This document shows, in pieces, positions 25,479 through 34,665 of a DNA stretch of 55,635 nucleotides (its first letter is position 1; the number at the start of each line of letters is the position of its first letter). The notes beneath the pieces were generated by a model. It was not told where the DNA came from and searched no databases. It saw only the letters and a program-made list of their open reading frames with translations. This DNA is from a virus: IMG/VR virus record IMGVR_UViG_3300026268_000003, positions 1 through 55,635 of that record; one strand, given 5' to 3'. The translations under genes and the position numbers were made by a program.

Positions 25479-26608
25479 TATCTTATCACCCTAAATTCAA
25501 AATCATTATCTACAATTTGCACTACTTCACCAATTCCACTACCACTTACTATTTTATAATTAATCCTATAATTTCTTTCTGGTTGAAACCCTTGTAACCA
25601 AACATCAAAGAAATTTCCAGTTGAATCACAACCAATAATTGAACCACTACCAAAAGGAATAATCACATCTTCTGTATACGCATCTTTTATTTCAAAATAC
25701 GAACTACCACTTGGTAAATATTTTGGTGTTACTTGATTTGTAGTGGTTGACGACCAAGTTTTTGCAGGAAATCTTTCTCTACCAACAACTCTAAATCTAA
25801 CTTTAGAATCCTCTTGATACTCTGGTCTAAGTTCTTTCATATACACTTCTAAACTATGTAAGTCACTACCAGTTAATGGACTCAACGAACCAGTATTCCA
25901 CGCAGTATCATTCCAAACTACCTCAAGTTTTGGTGGATATATAGTATGAGTTTCACGTGAAAAAAATCTAAAATGACCTAACTTAGTAGTACTACCTTCT
26001 GCTAAAGTAGAATCTGAATTACCAACGCTACCACTTCTTTTCAATATAAATCCGTCATTCGGATAAGAAGACCCACTACTAATCCAGTTGTTTACAATAC
26101 CAGTTACATCCATTCTAACATCACTAGCTTCATTAGTAAATGATTGAGAAGCTTCTAAGGTATATGCACCAGAAGTTCCATTAAACCATGTTCCACCAGT
26201 ATCATTAGTACCATCAACCCATTGGTCATTCGCTGTCGGGCCCGTTCTAAACCTCCAAGACGCACCATCGGTAATTGGTGGCCAATCAAGGTATCTTCCC
26301 TCTCCATTTTCCCAAGATTGACTAACGGGATATGCATATAACACATCACTTGAACCCAATTCTTGTGAATTAGCATCATACAAATTCAAATAGTATTCAG
26401 CATCAGATGGTATCAATCCACTATTAATTGACTCTGATATGTACGTTAAATCAAACTGAATTAAAGCTCTGGAAACATTTATTTGTGTACCAGAATCATT
26501 CATATCTTTACGTACTTCTAATATTTCATCAAGACCAGTATTCTGACTTGATGTTGCATTTCCTTCATATAAAGTTGTATCTTTTGTAGCAAATTCAAAA
26601 TAATGCAT
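25478..26608 (-). CDS. DNRLRE-like beta-sandwich virion protein
   Basis: 376 residues. Residues ~1-240 follow the pattern of DNRLRE-type surface domains: DTTLYEG, SRALIQFDLTYI, AEYYLNLYDANSQELGSSDVLYAYPVSQSW, DVTGIVNNWIS, then FILKRSG and HFRFFSRET. Such domains occur in extracellular adhesins and some phage tail proteins. The second half is a different beta-rich module. Start and stop overlap neighbours by a single base. Likely a receptor- or glycan-binding part of the baseplate. Confidence 0.6.
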   Translation of the reverse strand: MHYFEFATKDTTLYEGNATSSQNTGLDEILEVRKDMNDSGTQINVSRALIQFDLTYISESINSGLIPSDAEYYLNLYDANSQELGSSDVLYAYPVSQSWENGEGRYLDWPPITDGASWRFRTGPTANDQWVDGTNDTGGTWFNGTSGAYTLEASQSFTNEASDVRMDVTGIVNNWISSGSSYPNDGFILKRSGSVGNSDSTLAEGSTTKLGHFRFFSRETHTIYPPKLEVVWNDTAWNTGSLSPLTGSDLHSLEVYMKELRPEYQEDSKVRFRVVGRERFPAKTWSSTTTNQVTPKYLPSGSSYFEIKDAYTEDVIIPFGSGSIIGCDSTGNFFDVWLQGFQPERNYRINYKIVSGSGIGEVVQIVDNDFEFRVIR

Positions 26609-28644
26609 TATATTACACTCCCTACTACTTGACCTTTTATATCACTATCTGGGTATTTTAATTCAAAAATACAAGGGTCTAATGATGGATATATTACACC
26701 ATTTTTATAAGCCGCTCCCATATCATATATGTGACCAGAGTAACCATTTGAAGTTCTCCACTTGTTTATTATACGAACTGGTAATTGTACTGGGTCACCA
26801 GGGCCATCACCATCTAAATCAATTGAGAATGGTATTAATTGAGCTACTCCATCAACCAATGATATCTGATATGATATGTCTGCTACCATTATTGGTTGGT
26901 TAATTTCCCATCTATCAACATCAAAAAAGTCTTTAATCTTCTGAATACACTTTAACAATACTTCTTCTTTATTGTATCCAGATTTAGTCATAATTTTAAA
27001 ATCAACACCTATATTAACAATCCACGCATCTTTTAAATTTATAGCATCAGTTACCATTCTATACTGACCAAGGTAATTTTTTAAGTTTTCCTTTACGGCT
27101 ACATTAGTAGTAGCTAAATTTTTATTATTATCATAACCAAGTAAATACATATTTAATGCTAATGGATTGGGTATTCTTGTAGGAACTTTTGGAGCTCCAG
27201 TTTCTGGTGAGTCATCTTGTCCATATAGACTTTTATCAATACTCCAAATACCAGTACCATCATTTGCTTCCTTTTGGAATTGGAATTGAGCTCCTTCTAA
27301 TTGTTCGTCAGGAACTATGTACGCTTTAGCTATAGCACCATATTTAGCAGGCATAGAATACGCTCTAATTATATAATCATATTTAGTAACAGTCCTTCCT
27401 TGAGCTTGAAAATGAGCTAATGCGTTTTGTTTTATCTCTACAACACTTTCTTTACCTTTACCACCACGTGCTGGATTTGGATTGATAACTCCAAGTGAAT
27501 TTCTTGTTTGGGTTACAGTAGCACTATTAAGACCAGTAGAAGTTAAACTAATATTCTTTTCTTTTATTTCAAGAATAGAACCCTCGGCTACATTATGACC
27601 CACGCCGCCTCCATGAGCATATTTTATAGTTAATATTGTATTACTTGGAGCTAATCCATACGCTTTTGTTTTTAAAAAGTTAGCCGGGTCAAATGTTCTA
27701 TCTAACATAGAAACACCTTCTGGTAAAGAAGAACCTACATTATCTGGATTTGGTATGATTTCCTCGTCGGCTCCCGATGAAATACCAGCTCCAAATCGTA
27801 ATTCCATTCTACCATCGGTTCTTACATACTTTGTAAATCTCCTTGGTGTTTTAATTAATTTAATTAAATAAGGAACATCATCTGAATATTGTGATAACTC
27901 TGGGTCTGCACTATCTGCATTAGATACATCATCAAATACAATATCTTTTGCTAAAAAATCTACTTCATACCAATTATTACCATCATTATCGGTAACAGAC
28001 ATAATATCAGTAACATTGGGTTTAGCTAACGCAATTCTATCATATTTTTTAGCTGTACCAAAGGTAAATGTTTCAGTTGTTATATCACCACTATATACAG
28101 ATGCAGTCTTTTTTAAAAGATATTTACTTGGGTCTGTACCAGAAGTTTCATATATAGTAGTTGAACGTGGTGCTACAGAACTTGAATTTGCAAAATCAAT
28201 ATCTTCTTGCATTCTAAATATAATACCACTTGTTGATTTCATTTGAGTACCATTTAATACTTTCATAGCGTATCTATAATCTGGTCTAATAGTATCACCA
28301 CTACCTATAGCTGGAACAGTTTGAAATAAATCTACTTTTGTTGAAGATGGTGTAGCTAACTTTGGTTTATACCCCAATGATTGAGCTATTTCAAAAACAT
28401 TTTCTATTTCTTCTGCATAAGATAACAAAGATTCTTTGAATCTATCATCAATATAATAAGACAATACATCCCCAACATAGGCTGCCATTTCAATAAACAT
28501 CATACCTGGGTCTGACTCATTAAAATCATTAAATGTGTTAGGAAAGTATGTTTTAGAAAAATCTATTAAACTATCTTTAAAGTTTGAAAAATCTTTACTA
28601 AGATATTTTACTTCTTTTTTTTCTGATTTTGCCGGTGTAGCCAT
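26608..28644 (-). CDS. 6: Baseplate wedge protein gp6
   Basis: 678 residues, close to T4 gp6 (660). The N-terminal region with DFSNFKDSLIDFSKTYFPNT and NESDPGMMFIEMAAYVGDVLSYYIDDR is the hallmark of gp6 in T4-like phages, and the C-terminal half has the gpJ-like fold (INVGVDFKIMTKSGYNKEEVLLKCIQKI). gp6 forms the ring that joins neighbouring wedges. RBS AGGAGATTTAA. It is followed by the DNRLRE-like protein and preceded by gp25, the usual gp25-gp6 neighbourhood. Confidence 0.9.
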   Translation of the reverse strand: MATPAKSEKKEVKYLSKDFSNFKDSLIDFSKTYFPNTFNDFNESDPGMMFIEMAAYVGDVLSYYIDDRFKESLLSYAEEIENVFEIAQSLGYKPKLATPSSTKVDLFQTVPAIGSGDTIRPDYRYAMKVLNGTQMKSTSGIIFRMQEDIDFANSSSVAPRSTTIYETSGTDPSKYLLKKTASVYSGDITTETFTFGTAKKYDRIALAKPNVTDIMSVTDNDGNNWYEVDFLAKDIVFDDVSNADSADPELSQYSDDVPYLIKLIKTPRRFTKYVRTDGRMELRFGAGISSGADEEIIPNPDNVGSSLPEGVSMLDRTFDPANFLKTKAYGLAPSNTILTIKYAHGGGVGHNVAEGSILEIKEKNISLTSTGLNSATVTQTRNSLGVINPNPARGGKGKESVVEIKQNALAHFQAQGRTVTKYDYIIRAYSMPAKYGAIAKAYIVPDEQLEGAQFQFQKEANDGTGIWSIDKSLYGQDDSPETGAPKVPTRIPNPLALNMYLLGYDNNKNLATTNVAVKENLKNYLGQYRMVTDAINLKDAWIVNIGVDFKIMTKSGYNKEEVLLKCIQKIKDFFDVDRWEINQPIMVADISYQISLVDGVAQLIPFSIDLDGDGPGDPVQLPVRIINKWRTSNGYSGHIYDMGAAYKNGVIYPSLDPCIFELKYPDSDIKGQVVGSVI

Positions 28645-28653
28645 TTAAATCTC

Positions 28654-29067
28654 CTAAAAATTGGAAAAGAAAGTTAATTGTAAAGAATCAAATACGCCTG
28701 GTTCTATAGTAACACCAAACTCTAATGAAACATCAATTTGATTTGGATTCTGTTCATCTACGATAACATCAATTCTATTAACAACTACGTGTGGTAACCA
28801 CATTTTTATAGCATCTTTAATAGCTTCTTCCACTTTCATTGTTGTATCACTTTGAATTGGGTCAAACAAAATAGAATATAAATCAGAACCAAACTCTGGC
28901 AAAAATGGTCGTTCACCTTTCATTGTCAATAATAAATTTTTTATATTATGTGACGTTTGTTCTAACGTTGTTTGTGTTTGTTGAAAAAATCCAGACGTAG
29001 ACCTACCAAGTGGAAATGATAATCCAATCCAAGTATCTGGGTTTAAATCATTTTCTAATGCACCCAT
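28654..29067 (-). CDS. 25: Baseplate wedge protein gp25
   Basis: 137 residues (T4 gp25 is 132). Contains GLSFPLGRSTSGFFQQTQTT and the family signature GERPFLPEFGSDLYSILFDP, then an amphipathic C-terminal strand region. gp25 is the wedge component tied to sheath initiation and is homologous to T6SS TssE. It sits 9 bp upstream of gp6. Despite the historic lysozyme label of this family, no lysozyme site is present. Confidence 0.92.
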   Translation of the reverse strand: MGALENDLNPDTWIGLSFPLGRSTSGFFQQTQTTLEQTSHNIKNLLLTMKGERPFLPEFGSDLYSILFDPIQSDTTMKVEEAIKDAIKMWLPHVVVNRIDVIVDEQNPNQIDVSLEFGVTIEPGVFDSLQLTFFSNF

Positions 29068-29070
29068 TTA

Positions 29071-29553
29071 CTATTTTCCTTTTTTATTATCTATAGCTTT
29101 CATTACTTCACTATAATCTCTTGTTAAAGCATTTTGAACATGGTCAGGAACATCTTCAACATTAACACCCGCTTTTCTTATAGTATCAACTGCTCCCATT
29201 TCTCTTTTACCTTCGTCTGATTTACCATATCCCATTAATTCACCAACGCGATTACTATCAAATGTATCACCAGTCATAGTTGGATATTCTTCATAACCAG
29301 ATTTATTTGATACAATTCCGCCTTTAGTTTCATTAAGAATTTTATTTATAGTCTCATTGTTTGAATAAGTGACTTCTTCTTTAATTTCACTATCATCTGG
29401 TGGAATAAATTCTTTTGATAAAGATTTTAAATCTACCGTTTCATCTTTAAAGTCCTCTTTAATAAATATCTCTTTTAATTGTTTTGGTAGTTCTTCTTTA
29501 ACTTTCTTTTCTACTATTTTTTCAATAATGTTTATAAATCGTTTTTTATTCAT
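29071..29553 (-). CDS. Conserved structural-cluster protein
   Basis: 160 residues. A basic/acidic amphipathic N-terminus (MNKKRFINIIEKIVEKKVKE) is followed by a disordered middle and a conserved-looking tail with GELMGYGKSDEG and VPDHVQNALTRDYSEVMKAI. Its first 16 residues recur in the 25-aa gene at 30272. Adjacent to gp25 (3 bp). Function unknown; possibly a small tail chaperone or virion protein. Confidence 0.5.
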   Translation of the reverse strand: MNKKRFINIIEKIVEKKVKEELPKQLKEIFIKEDFKDETVDLKSLSKEFIPPDDSEIKEEVTYSNNETINKILNETKGGIVSNKSGYEEYPTMTGDTFDSNRVGELMGYGKSDEGKREMGAVDTIRKAGVNVEDVPDHVQNALTRDYSEVMKAIDNKKGK

Positions 29554-29565
29554 AACAATCTCCTA

Positions 29566-29913
29566 TTAACCTTTAACTCCAGCTACACCCGTTGGAACTT
29601 GTAATACAAATCCACGAGCTTCAGCTTCTTTATTACTTCTTTTAGCGGTGGCTATTAATTGACTGCCTGGAGCCCTTCCACCATATTTCTCATCAGCCTC
29701 TGCTCTCATTTCTTCATTAGTCATATCTGTAAATGTCCATGTTTGATTTTCTCTCATTTTTCGTTGAGTTTTATCATCAGTATAAATCCAAGCGGTAAAA
29801 CTTTCAGGGCCAGTTTTAACAACATCACCATCATTTAAAAATTTTCCAGCTTTTACATTCTTTCCATTTACAGTTACAATACCTGATGTTTTCATTATAA
29901 TAGCTTTGGCCAT
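29566..29913 (-). CDS. FecR-like domain protein (structural cluster)
   Basis: 115 residues from the ATG at 29913, chosen because GAGGAT lies 5 bp upstream and the longer reading to 29997 only covers the 3' end of the previous gene in another frame. IIMKTSGIVTVNGKNVKAGK followed by FLNDGDVVKTGPESF is a compact FecR-type beta domain (G-x-V ... G-x-x-L-x-x-G-D-x-V-x-T-G). The tail is charged and ends GVAGVKG. It is the third of a tandem set of related small proteins. Role unknown, presumably virion-associated. Confidence 0.55.
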   Translation of the reverse strand: MAKAIIMKTSGIVTVNGKNVKAGKFLNDGDVVKTGPESFTAWIYTDDKTQRKMRENQTWTFTDMTNEEMRAEADEKYGGRAPGSQLIATAKRSNKEAEARGFVLQVPTGVAGVKG

Positions 29914-29915
29914 AA

Positions 29916-30269
29916 CTATCCTCTTACTCCTGCTGTTGCTGTTAAATTTTCTACTTCTTGTGTATCCAAATCTGCTATATCTGTAATTTCTTCCCACACA
30001 ACATTATCCCACATCGCCTCTAAATCCAAATCTTGTTCTATTACACATTCAAAATCATTATTACCTGTAAGTTTAGTTGGTGTACATGATACATCACCAT
30101 CTTCTTCTATAATAGATAAACTCTTTCCACTAATAATTATCATGTCACCTTGAATTCCAATAATATCTTCACCTTCATATACTTCTTGACCCATTTTAGC
30201 TACCTCGCCCATTATAAGTGGATTTCCTTTAATATCAATAACACTTCCTAATTTTAATTTTTCGCCCAT
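29916..30269 (-). CDS. FecR-like small protein, tandem copy 2
   Basis: 117 residues, paralogous to the 30378 product: both have a G-x-V-x-D-x-K-G-x-P opening, a CTPTK core and an acidic AMWDNVVWEEI / AMFDNMVWNEI stretch. Ends ENLTATAGVRG, the same C-terminal signature as the 25-aa and 585-aa proteins. The terminal GVRG codons supply the GAGGAT ribosome site for the next gene. Confidence 0.5.
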   Translation of the reverse strand: MGEKLKLGSVIDIKGNPLIMGEVAKMGQEVYEGEDIIGIQGDMIIISGKSLSIIEEDGDVSCTPTKLTGNNDFECVIEQDLDLEAMWDNVVWEEITDIADLDTQEVENLTATAGVRG

Positions 30270-30311
30270 AATTATCCTCTAACTCCAGACGCGGCTGTTA
30301 TATTTTCTACT
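30266..30311. repeat. 46-bp direct repeat, copy 1
   Basis: Identical to 30929-30974. On the minus strand each copy encodes VENITAASGVRG, stop, ribosome site and the following ATG, so one repeat carries gene end, SD and next start. Confidence 0.85.
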
Positions 30312-30349
30312 ATTCTTTCAATAATATTAATAAATTGTTTCTTCTTCAT
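30272..30349 (-). CDS. 25-aa chimeric mini-gene
   Basis: An ATG with a perfect AGGAG site opens a 25-codon frame (MKKKQFINIIERIVENITAA, then SGVRG). Its first half copies the N-terminus of the 29071 product (MNKKRFINIIEKIVE) and its second half copies the C-terminus of the 30935 product. It lies inside the tandem FecR-like set. It looks like a deletion remnant of a larger paralog that still keeps start, stop and ribosome sites; expression is plausible but function is not evident. Confidence 0.5.
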   Translation of the reverse strand: MKKKQFINIIERIVENITAASGVRG

Positions 30350-30377
30350 TATTAACTCCTTTTTTTAATCTAAAACC

Positions 30378-30932
30378 TTAACCCAATTCATAATTAATAC
30401 CCATATTAAATGCATTTTTTAGCTCTGAATTATATTCATCATAATCGGTATGTGCCGATACATCATATCCCCCATCATACATACCACTTTGTACCCATTC
30501 CCGACCCGCAAATGCAGCTGCTCTTTCTTCTTCTGTCATAGATTGAATTATTGTATACCAATCATCTTCAACAGCTTGTTGTAATGCCAACTCTGCCATT
30601 TCTTCTTCATACCCTTCGGCATCAACAATATCTGGTATCTCATTCCAGACCATATTATCAAACATAGCATCTATATCTTCATCCACCACTATATCACAAG
30701 TAAAATTACCTTTACATACTATTTTTGTTGGTGTACATAATACATCACCTGTTACATCTAAAGTCCACATCTTTTTACCAGCTATAATTAACTCGTCATT
30801 ATCAGTTCCACTTAATAAATCCAACTCATAAATATATTGACCCAGTTTGATTAATTCATCATTAACACGTGGATATCCTTTCATATCAGTAACCTTCCCC
30901 GTTGGAATTCTTGTATCTATTTCTACTGCCAT
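30378..30932 (-). CDS. FecR-like small protein, tandem copy 1
   Basis: 184 residues. The N-terminal ~100 residues match the 29916 product (GKVTDMKGYPRVNDELIKLG, DELIIAGKKMWTL, CTPTKIVCKG). The C-terminal ~70 residues are acidic and Tyr-rich (EEERAAAFAGREWVQSGMYDGGYD) and unique. Probably arose by duplication with C-terminal replacement. Its ATG is preceded by GAGGAT from the upstream gene's GVRG codons. Confidence 0.5.
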   Translation of the reverse strand: MAVEIDTRIPTGKVTDMKGYPRVNDELIKLGQYIYELDLLSGTDNDELIIAGKKMWTLDVTGDVLCTPTKIVCKGNFTCDIVVDEDIDAMFDNMVWNEIPDIVDAEGYEEEMAELALQQAVEDDWYTIIQSMTEEERAAAFAGREWVQSGMYDGGYDVSAHTDYDEYNSELKNAFNMGINYELG

Positions 30933-30974
30933 AATTATCCTCTAACTCCAGACGCGGCTGTTATATTTTCTACT
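30929..30974. repeat. 46-bp direct repeat, copy 2
   Basis: Second copy of the 46-bp element, spanning the end of the 585-aa gene and the start of the 30378 gene. Confidence 0.85.
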
Positions 30975-32692
30975 TCATATTGTAAAGTAGTTACATTTCC
31001 AATCTCTTTGAAAACAGTTTCTTTCCACATTTCATCTAACTCTGGTAGTTGAATTGTCCAATCTTCATCTACAGAATATCCACCATCTGCTCCATCAAAT
31101 ACCCCATGACCAACATCCCCAATTGATGATAGTGGAACAATTGGCCAAGGAATTAATGTAGCTCCAACATATCCAGGAACTGGAGTAACACCTGTAGCCG
31201 ATGGTGTCAATACGGTATCACTTGTTGTAGTACCAGGCATAAATACTAATAGTGGTATTATATGTTCACCTTGTACCAAACAAGTTACTATATAACTATG
31301 AATAGAATCTACAAATCCATATGATTCGTAAGAACAAATTTGGTCTATAGTTCCAGTTACCCCAACTTCAGGCCCGAAATGTCTACCATATAATGTTAAA
31401 TTATTAATTAAAGTTTCTTTTGGTGTTTCTCGTTCAACTACTTTACCCTTACCAATACCCATTGTAGTCATAGACATTGGAATACCTTCGCTCGTTGTTT
31501 TACCAGTTGTTACAATAGGGCCAACACTTGGTATATTTTTATCAATTCTTATATCTGGTGTATCTGTAAGCATAATTACATCACCACTTTCTACAAAATT
31601 ATCTATTGCAGTCGCCGTCAATTCGGCTACTTTTCTAATATTTTCTTCATGTGAAAGAGAATCATCTGGTTTCAACTTATAAACCTCAAATAATTCTTCT
31701 TTTAACTGAATTCGAGCTAAACTACCAGCATCTGCTTCCCAATTTAACTCAATAGCCCCTGCTTCAATCAAAGAACCTTCAACAACTCCTGGTATTAACT
31801 TAAAATAAATATAATCACCCATTGGAATCTTTTCTTCTATTATATACATCCCAGTAGAACTATCTTTTTTTATTTCAACTTTAGTAGCAAGTGGAATTCT
31901 TTCAAGTTCTAATTCTGTTCCACTATTATCATTAACTTGTAAATAAATACCAGTTATATTTCCCATTGTTCGGTCAGGTTCTGACGGAGCATCTACTTCA
32001 ATATTCAAAATTTCGGGATTCTCAGCATCATAGTCATTAAACTTTTTTATAGCAGAGTTCCACTCCACCAGACTAGCATCCATTGCCGCTTCCAGTTTAG
32101 CTTGATTATCTACTATATCAGTTTTACCATTCTCCCATTTCTTTACTGCAGAGTCATATTCTTTTTCCTTAGTGTTCATATCATCATAATATCCATCCCA
32201 CGTTGGTTTATCAAACTCTGGATTATCAAGAGTTATTGGTTCTGGTTGTTCAACTGGAGGCGGTAAATTTGTTTCTATAAAGTATTCTCCTTGATTTTTT
32301 ATCTCTCCAAAATTTTGTTTTATTATTCCATACTTAGAAGTAATACCAGGTAAAAATACTAAATGTAATAAAGTTCCTTCAAACTTACCTCTATCAGAAT
32401 CGGTTACCACAGGACCTGGTGCCATTGTAAATGCTCCATAAGTGTCTGGAACACCAGGATTTAATTGAGTATCTGGTGCAGTAGTATCACCAACTATCTC
32501 TACTTTTTCAATATAATCTTGTATATATCTTGACATAGCATCGGCAAGTTTCATTAACCACTCATCCATACTTTCTGTTTCAACTTGTTTTAAAGGCCCG
32601 TCTATTTGTCCAGATATTTGTAAATGAAAATCTTTTACTTTATTGTAAAACTCTTCTGTATTTAATTTTGGTATTTTTTCTGTTAAAGGCAT
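30935..32692 (-). CDS. Large structural-cluster protein (585 aa)
   Basis: 585 residues. The N-terminal ~100 residues are helical and resemble a small-protein assembly domain (EEFYNKVKDFHLQISGQI). Residues ~185-225 form a coiled coil, and the remainder is beta-rich with a collagen-like Pro/Gly stretch. It ends WKETVFKEIGNVTTLQYEVE then NITAASGVRG; the WKETVFKEI part is similar to WDNVVWEEI in the FecR-like proteins, so the C-terminal module is shared across four genes. Likely a baseplate or hub component. No catalytic motif. Confidence 0.5.
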   Translation of the reverse strand: MPLTEKIPKLNTEEFYNKVKDFHLQISGQIDGPLKQVETESMDEWLMKLADAMSRYIQDYIEKVEIVGDTTAPDTQLNPGVPDTYGAFTMAPGPVVTDSDRGKFEGTLLHLVFLPGITSKYGIIKQNFGEIKNQGEYFIETNLPPPVEQPEPITLDNPEFDKPTWDGYYDDMNTKEKEYDSAVKKWENGKTDIVDNQAKLEAAMDASLVEWNSAIKKFNDYDAENPEILNIEVDAPSEPDRTMGNITGIYLQVNDNSGTELELERIPLATKVEIKKDSSTGMYIIEEKIPMGDYIYFKLIPGVVEGSLIEAGAIELNWEADAGSLARIQLKEELFEVYKLKPDDSLSHEENIRKVAELTATAIDNFVESGDVIMLTDTPDIRIDKNIPSVGPIVTTGKTTSEGIPMSMTTMGIGKGKVVERETPKETLINNLTLYGRHFGPEVGVTGTIDQICSYESYGFVDSIHSYIVTCLVQGEHIIPLLVFMPGTTTSDTVLTPSATGVTPVPGYVGATLIPWPIVPLSSIGDVGHGVFDGADGGYSVDEDWTIQLPELDEMWKETVFKEIGNVTTLQYEVENITAASGVRG

Positions 32693-32694
32693 TA

Positions 32695-34149
32695 TTATTG
32701 TGTCTTATTTCTTACACTTAAAAACCCAAATGTATTTGTTTCAAGGTCTTGTTTAAATTTTTTTAGTATTTCTTGGTTAGGTTTTGCTATAATACCAGGT
32801 GTACCAGGATATTTTAATGCCATAATAATATCAGTTAATTCTTTTAAAGCATCTACAAGAGCATCACCCTTAACAACTGGTTCCAATTCACCTTTTTGGT
32901 CATCTTTAGGAGAAGTTCCAAGATAAAGTTTAGAATCTCCAGTATCTATTACAACATCCTTTTCACCTCTAATATGAACTTGTCCTTCTGTGTGCATACC
33001 AATAAGACCTGGAGAATTTAAACTAATAGCACGTTCCGCGTCAACAACAAACGCCGTATTGGTAGCAAAATAAGTACTCAAGTTAGTATAACTATATAAT
33101 CCACCTTGTTTAGTATTAAAAACAATCTTATCTGAATTTAATATTATTTGTTTACCATCAAACGTTGGTGGATATTCTAAATGAGCATGATGTACACGTG
33201 CACCCATAGTGTTAGTAACAGGATTTAGTGGTACAGTTTCATTAGTAGTTAAGTATATTGATGATGCATCAGCATTTATATCTTCTACTACATACGCATC
33301 CAATCCATGTCCTAATTCAAAAAACTTTTCTTCAAACGTTTCTATATTAGGACTATCTTCTTCATCAAATTGTCCATCCATTCCAGCTTCTGAACTATAA
33401 TAATCTGTTAATTGACCAGCTCTAATTTTAATACTTGGAGATGGCCCATATTCATTTTCTGGTAAACCAGTTGTACCTAAATCATCATCATCTGATATAT
33501 TACTACCAAGTCTTATAGTATTACCAAACCTACCTTGTATAGTAATATCACCTTCATATGGTTTTAATTGTCTAATTAACCTATTTCTTGTAAAGAACTC
33601 TCCAATAGTAAATGTATCTTCTTTTTCTTCTCTTGGTGGTTCTTCTCCCGCGTCCATCAACGCATACATTTTAGAAAAAATTCCTGGGTCTGGTTTATCA
33701 ATCACATCACTCAATCCAGGCACAGAATTTGTATTGATATGTGAAATAAAATTTAAAGTTTGTGTATAAAATTTCATACCAATATAATTTACGCAAACAA
33801 CATATTCACCTTTTAACGGATATTGTCTTATATTTGATTCTAATGGATAATACCAACTACACGAACTCTCTTCAAGACCATTTTGACTTTTTATCAATCT
33901 AATCTTGGCCATTCCTATATCTTTAAATTCAGTTTCTTGTCCACTTATTGATGCCGAAGATAGAACTGGTTTTTTTTCTTTTAAATCGTTGTAAGTTAAA
34001 AGAGTATCTAATACTTCTCCAACTTCTAATTCATAAAATTCATCCTCAGATTTTAAATTTTTTATTAAATTAGAAACAGAACCAAAACTTGTTAATCCGC
34101 CAAGTAATGTTGGTAAACTTTTTTTCTTTTCTCGGTTGTGATATGCCAT
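32695..34149 (-). CDS. gp5-like baseplate hub/spike protein without lysozyme domain
   Basis: 484 residues. Residues ~45-145 look like an OB-fold (GMAKIRLIKSQNGLEESS, YPLKGEYVVCVNYIG), and the middle and C-terminal parts have spaced GDITIQGRFGNTIRLGS and QIILNSDKIVFNTKQGG repeats of the type forming the triple-stranded beta-helix of gp5/VgrG/gpV spikes. Ends in a helical tail. No lysozyme segment is present between them. It probably forms the membrane-piercing spike base. The call rests on fold pattern and position in the baseplate cluster. Confidence 0.55.
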   Translation of the reverse strand: MAYHNREKKKSLPTLLGGLTSFGSVSNLIKNLKSEDEFYELEVGEVLDTLLTYNDLKEKKPVLSSASISGQETEFKDIGMAKIRLIKSQNGLEESSCSWYYPLESNIRQYPLKGEYVVCVNYIGMKFYTQTLNFISHINTNSVPGLSDVIDKPDPGIFSKMYALMDAGEEPPREEKEDTFTIGEFFTRNRLIRQLKPYEGDITIQGRFGNTIRLGSNISDDDDLGTTGLPENEYGPSPSIKIRAGQLTDYYSSEAGMDGQFDEEDSPNIETFEEKFFELGHGLDAYVVEDINADASSIYLTTNETVPLNPVTNTMGARVHHAHLEYPPTFDGKQIILNSDKIVFNTKQGGLYSYTNLSTYFATNTAFVVDAERAISLNSPGLIGMHTEGQVHIRGEKDVVIDTGDSKLYLGTSPKDDQKGELEPVVKGDALVDALKELTDIIMALKYPGTPGIIAKPNQEILKKFKQDLETNTFGFLSVRNKTQ

Positions 34150-34150
34150 A

Positions 34151-34537
34151 TTAATCTAAAATTCCTATTTGTTTTTGTATTTCATCTGATTCTTTTTGTA
34201 TTTCATCAACAGTATCATGCAAACCACTCATAAGTTGTTCTTTTTCTTTTTCAGATAAACCAAATTCATTTTCACTACCAGCTTTAGTCTCTGCCGCTAT
34301 TAATCTTTGAATAACTGCCGCTAATTTTACAAGCTGGTCATCATTTTTAACATTTATTTCCAAATATTCTTTAATCATTGGAACTATTTGTAGTGCAGTA
34401 TCACCATCTTTGATAAATTGTACTATTTCTCGTGTTAATACATCAAGCTGCTTACGATTTGTCTCTGTATTCTTGTAAATATCTTCAAATAAATCTGAAA
34501 GAGTTTTTCCCTCAAATATTTCATAATCTTTGGACAT
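34151..34537 (-). CDS. Small helical protein heading the structural operon
   Basis: 128 residues, almost entirely helical and acidic, with heptad-like segments (LDVLTREIVQFIKDGD, TVDEIQKESDEIQKQIGILD). It lies 1 bp upstream of the spike gene and first after the divergent promoter region, with a GATATTTAT box 50 bp upstream. Size and helicity resemble small tail-assembly or recombination-mediator proteins, but no family can be named. Confidence 0.5.
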   Translation of the reverse strand: MSKDYEIFEGKTLSDLFEDIYKNTETNRKQLDVLTREIVQFIKDGDTALQIVPMIKEYLEINVKNDDQLVKLAAVIQRLIAAETKAGSENEFGLSEKEKEQLMSGLHDTVDEIQKESDEIQKQIGILD

Positions 34538-34586
34538 GATTTTTTCCTATTTTATTTTTAATGATTTATAGTGTTATAACCCAATA

Positions 34587-34595
34587 ATAAATATC
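34587..34595 (-). promoter_or_regulatory. GATATTTAT box, start of structural operon
   Basis: Sense-strand GATATTTATTA 50 bp upstream of the 34537 ATG, divergent from the plus-strand copy at 34624. The two boxes lie 28 bp apart, which fixes the reading direction of the motif. Confidence 0.55.
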
Positions 34596-34623
34596 TTTTT
34601 CTTGAAAATTGATTAATATATAT

Positions 34624-34632
34624 GATATTTAT
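34624..34632 (+). promoter_or_regulatory. GATATTTAT box for plus-strand island
   Basis: Plus-strand GATATTTATTAATAAC 34 bp before the GTG at 34666. Together with 34587 it shows that the box is oriented with the gene it precedes. Confidence 0.55.
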
Positions 34633-34665
34633 TAATAACAAAACTAACCAACAAAGGATGAACTC

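Noticed and set aside
29914-29997. Longer start of the 29566 gene (MGRNYRYSRF...)
   Set aside because: Is the out-of-frame end of the 29916 gene; ATG 29913 has GAGGAT.
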